DNA of 64,000 nucleotides from Ruegeria_C sp041537925 (GTDB lineage: Bacteria; Pseudomonadota; Alphaproteobacteria; Rhodobacterales; Rhodobacteraceae): NCBI RefSeq assembly GCF_041537925.1, contig NZ_JBGOSH010000002.1:434001-498000 (forward strand), read 5' to 3'. The notes below the pieces were generated by a model. That model worked only from the letters and a program-made list of their open reading frames with translations, was not told the origin of the DNA and ran no database searches. Position 1 is the first letter of the stretch. Every line of letters begins with the position of its first letter. The position numbers were made by a program, and so were the translations under genes. Positions 61,516 to 64,000 of the stretch are shown in pieces.

Positions 61516-62751
61516 ATGTATGATCTGGCTGTTGCGTGGGACTGGATCGCATTCTCGGTTCGATGGCTGCACGTCATCACCGCGATGGCGTGGATTGGCG
61601 CGTCATTCTATTTCATTGCGCTGGATCTGGGCCTGCGCAAAGCGCCCAACATGCCTGTTGGCGCCTTCGGTGAAGAGTGGCAGGTTCATGGGGGTGGGTT
61701 CTATCACATCCAGAAATACCTGGTCGCGCCCGAGAACATGCCCGAGCATCTGGTCTGGCATAAATGGCAAAGCTACATCACCTGGGTGTCCGGTGCGGCC
61801 TTGCTGATGATCATCTATTGGGTCGGTGGAGAGTTGTTCCTGCTCGATCCGACAAAGGTCGATCTGTCGCTGTGGCAGGGCATCCTGATCTCGGGAGGCT
61901 CCCTGACCATCGGCTGGCTGGCCTATGATTATATGTGCAAATCCAAGCTGGGCGAGCGGCCTACAATGCTGATGCTGCTGCTGTTCGTCATCCTTGTGGT
62001 AATGTCCTGGGGGTACGATCAGATCTTCACAGGCCGCGCGGCGCTGCTACATCTGGGCGCCTTCACGGCCACCATAATGACTGCCAACGTCTTCTTTCAA
62101 ATCATGCCTAACCAGCGCATCGTTGTGGCAGACCTGAAGGCGGGGCGCACGCCTGACGCGAAATACGGAAAGATCGCCAAGCTGCGCTCGACCCACAACA
62201 ACTACCTAACGCTGCCGGTCGTGTTCCTGATGCTGTCCAACCATTATCCGCTGGCCTTCGCCACGGAGTATGCCTGGATAATCGCAAGCCTGATCTTCCT
62301 GACGGGCGTGACGATCCGCCACTACTTCAACACCATGCACGCTACCGGTAGCGGCCCACATTGGACATGGGCGGTGACAGTCCTTCTGATGATCCTGATC
62401 GCCTGGTTGTCGTCGGTGCGTCCGACGCAGACCTTGGAAGAAGCCGAAGCCGAACCTCTGACCCCCTACGAGCAGAAATTTGCCTCAGCCGCCGGATTCG
62501 AAGAGGCCTATGATACCGTCCTCGGCAACTGCTCGATGTGCCACGCCAGAGAACCTGTCTGGGGCTCCATGAAATGGGCCCCCAAGGGGGTTTACTTGGA
62601 AACCCCCGGCGATGTCGCGCGGCAGGCCAGCCAGATCTATCTTCAAGCCGGCATTAGCCACGCCATGCCGCCGCCGAACGCGGTTCAAATGGATGAAGAC
62701 GCCCGCGCGACAATTGTTTCTTGGGTGAACGAAGTTCGACAGAAAGAGTAA
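61516..62751 (+). CDS. puuD: Membrane-bound urate hydroxylase with C-terminal cytochrome c domain
   Basis: 411 residues. Eight or so membrane spans carry conserved motifs of PuuD: WLHVITAMAWIGASFYFIALD near 17, GGGFYHIQKYLVAPENMPEHLVWHKWQSYITW near 59-90, and RSTHNNYLTLPVVFLMLSNHYP near 224. A cytochrome c domain with CSMCH at 339-343 ends the protein. It oxidises urate to 5-hydroxyisourate, passing electrons to the respiratory chain instead of making H2O2. AAGGA precedes the ATG. Confidence 0.93.
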   Translation: MYDLAVAWDWIAFSVRWLHVITAMAWIGASFYFIALDLGLRKAPNMPVGAFGEEWQVHGGGFYHIQKYLVAPENMPEHLVWHKWQSYITWVSGAALLMIIYWVGGELFLLDPTKVDLSLWQGILISGGSLTIGWLAYDYMCKSKLGERPTMLMLLLFVILVVMSWGYDQIFTGRAALLHLGAFTATIMTANVFFQIMPNQRIVVADLKAGRTPDAKYGKIAKLRSTHNNYLTLPVVFLMLSNHYPLAFATEYAWIIASLIFLTGVTIRHYFNTMHATGSGPHWTWAVTVLLMILIAWLSSVRPTQTLEEAEAEPLTPYEQKFASAAGFEEAYDTVLGNCSMCHAREPVWGSMKWAPKGVYLETPGDVARQASQIYLQAGISHAMPPPNAVQMDEDARATIVSWVNEVRQKE

Positions 62752-62783
62752 AGTCAATCTGCTAGTTCAGGGCATCGCCACAG

Positions 62784-62811
62784 TATATTCAATCCGATAT
62801 ATTCAATCCGA
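62784..62811. repeat. 14-bp tandem duplication
   Basis: TATATTCAATCCGA occurs twice head to tail (62784-62797, 62798-62811). It lies exactly at the end of the enolase-superfamily remnant and supplies its stop codon. Confidence 0.9.
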
Positions 62812-63139
62812 TCATCGAAAGCACAACGCCAATTCCGGGCTTGTCGGGAACATGCACAATCCCATCCGAATAGGTCGGATTCCTGACCGAATTGTCGCGT
62901 AGGTTCATGGTTCCGCACAGCTCTTCGTGGGTTGCATACAGTGCGAATGTCAGATGCACGACAACTGCCGTTGCGACGGCACCTTCATTCATCGGAACAC
63001 CGGCATCAACCTGACTTTTCCCCGCATCAAACAAGGGGGCAACGCCGCCCAACTGGCAGGTATCGACTATGACTGGTCCGTCATCGAGATCCTGATTCAG
63101 AACGATCGCCCCTCGAAAATGTGGCTCTAAATTCCATTC
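62789..63139 (-). pseudogene. 3' remnant of an enolase-superfamily (MLE/mandelate racemase-like) gene
   Basis: About 115 codons open leftward from a TAA at about 63140. The reading VIVDTCQLGGVAPLFDAGK and then NEGAVATAVVVHLTFALYATHEELCGTMNLR and YSDGIVHVPDKPGIGV resembles the C-terminal barrel strands and terminal proline-glycine motif of muconate-cycloisomerase-type enzymes. The N-terminal domain and catalytic lysine region are missing, and no start or ribosome site is evident. Probably a deletion remnant. Confidence 0.55.
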
Positions 63140-63359
63140 CTGTTATTACTAGTAGTAATCGTGCCGCTGCAGCTTCTATTTCGTCGCAATAGGCCTGCTG
63201 CGCTTTGAGCCCGCCGCAACAGCGAACTGATCATGCGGCCGGAAATTAGGTGGGTTTGAGAAATAGGACATTCGCCAAATACCGCCGCGTCATCACACTT
63301 CGCCAATGGTGGTGACAGAGACATCAATGGAAAAGGTAAGGTTCAGAAGCGTCAGGACT

Positions 63360-64000
63360 CTAGCGGTTTTCCTGCGTGGTCCAACTTCGACGGTATGCGG
63401 CAGGGGTCTTGCCATAGCGCTCCTTGAAGCGCAGAGACAGGCGATTGGCACTGCTGAACCCGGTTGCCGCCGCGATTTCGGCGATGGGCATGGTGGTCTC
63501 ATTGAGCAACGCCTGGGCGCGGGCCACTCTGAGTTCGACATAAAACTGCACGGGCGATATCCCAACATAGATCTGAAAAAGCCGCTCGAGCTGACGGCGC
63601 GAGATCTGTGCCCGCTTGGCGATTTCGGTGATCTCCATCGGCTCTTCTATCGCCTCATGCATGTATTGCATTGCGTTTATGAGGTGCTGATTTCGACTGT
63701 TCAAAGCGACGGAGTAAGCCGATTTCTGCGGTGCCTCGCGGTTATTCGACCTAAAATGAATGCACATGTCCGACACGATGACGGCCAGATCCTTACCATG
63801 ATCTATTTCGATCATCTCAAGCATCATGTCTATTGCGGCGTTGCCACCTCCGCAGGTCATCAGATCCTGATCGATCTCGTAGAGGTTGGTTGTTGGCCGC
63901 AGATCATGAAAACACTCCGAGAAGGTGGGCTGGTTTTCCCAGTGTAGTGTGAATTCCCTATCCCTGAGCAGGCCCGCTTCGGCCAGTGCAAAAGCACCGG
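63360..64000 (-). CDS. GlxA-type AraC-family regulator, 5' end beyond window
   Basis: About 213 residues visible. The DJ-1/PfpI-like amidotransferase part runs from the window edge (GAFALAEAGLL.., HWENQPTFSECFHDLRP, DLMTCGGGNAAIDMML). Two AraC helix-turn-helices follow (MEITEIAKRAQISRRQLERLFQ and MPIAEIAAATGFSSANRLSLRFKERYGKTPAAYR). GlxA-like regulators often control choline, carnitine or amine use. The target is not visible here. The start lies outside the window. Confidence 0.88.
   Translation of the reverse strand, partial: GAFALAEAGLLRDREFTLHWENQPTFSECFHDLRPTTNLYEIDQDLMTCGGGNAAIDMMLEMIEIDHGKDLAVIVSDMCIHFRSNNREAPQKSAYSVALNSRNQHLINAMQYMHEAIEEPMEITEIAKRAQISRRQLERLFQIYVGISPVQFYVELRVARAQALLNETTMPIAEIAAATGFSSANRLSLRFKERYGKTPAAYRRSWTTQENR

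Noticed and set aside
1..64000. tRNA or rRNA genes
   Set aside because: No T-loop GGTTCGAATC-type sequence with a matching acceptor stem was found in the intergenic regions read by eye.

Overview
The window looks like a chromosomal segment of an alphaproteobacterium of the Roseobacter/Rhodobacter group (Rhodobacteraceae). This is inferred from GC-rich coding, a periplasmic formate dehydrogenase locus with DUF3305/DUF3306 helpers, a beta-hydroxyaspartate cycle operon (bhcRABCD), a Rhizobium-type fructose ABC operon (frcBCAK) and a PuuD-type urate oxidase. No tRNA, rRNA, CRISPR array, intact insertion sequence or phage module was found. All product names come from reading translated sequence; no database search was run.

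Layout. 0-2 kb: a SnoaL-flavin monooxygenase fusion. 2.5-7.5 kb: a ROK repressor divergent from frcB-frcC-frcA-frcK. 8.1-13.5 kb: an unusual four-gene set consisting of a disordered protein, a 1198-residue Asp-box propeller/ASH-repeat protein with a Cys-rich insert, a tiny membrane protein and an MFS exporter. 13.6-16.7 kb: a glutathione transferase and a polar amino-acid ABC transporter. 16.9-35.4 kb: a formate dehydrogenase island. It contains an operon for maturation helpers, FdhA/B/cytochrome b, a WD40-cytochrome c and a small membrane protein, ending in a response regulator. Divergent from it are a poly-ferredoxin, a binding-protein-like cytochrome c, a lipoate-ligase-like gene pair, a tungstate transporter (tupBCA) and a sensor kinase. 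The regulator and kinase sit at opposite ends of the island.

35.7-41.1 kb: a decaying carbohydrate locus. Two sugar isomerase-like genes and a Gfo/Idh/MocA dehydrogenase remain open. The ABC transporter has collapsed into an ATPase/binding-protein fusion with an additional frameshift, and the LacI regulator carries a frameshift and a premature stop. Twin LacI operators are still visible.

41.2-62.8 kb: an integrated purine catabolism region. It holds two paralogous LysR regulators, xdhABC, two different purine permeases, guanine deaminase, ureidoglycine aminohydrolase, ureidoglycolate lyase, a PuuE-UraD fusion, HIU hydrolase and PuuD. The complete beta-hydroxyaspartate cycle operon is embedded inside it. 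Guanine, xanthine and urate would be degraded to glyoxylate plus urea/ammonia, and BhcABCD would convert the glyoxylate to oxaloacetate. The one missing step in the window is allantoate amidohydrolase. 62.8-64 kb: the 3' remnant of an enolase-superfamily gene and a GlxA-type AraC regulator that runs off the window.
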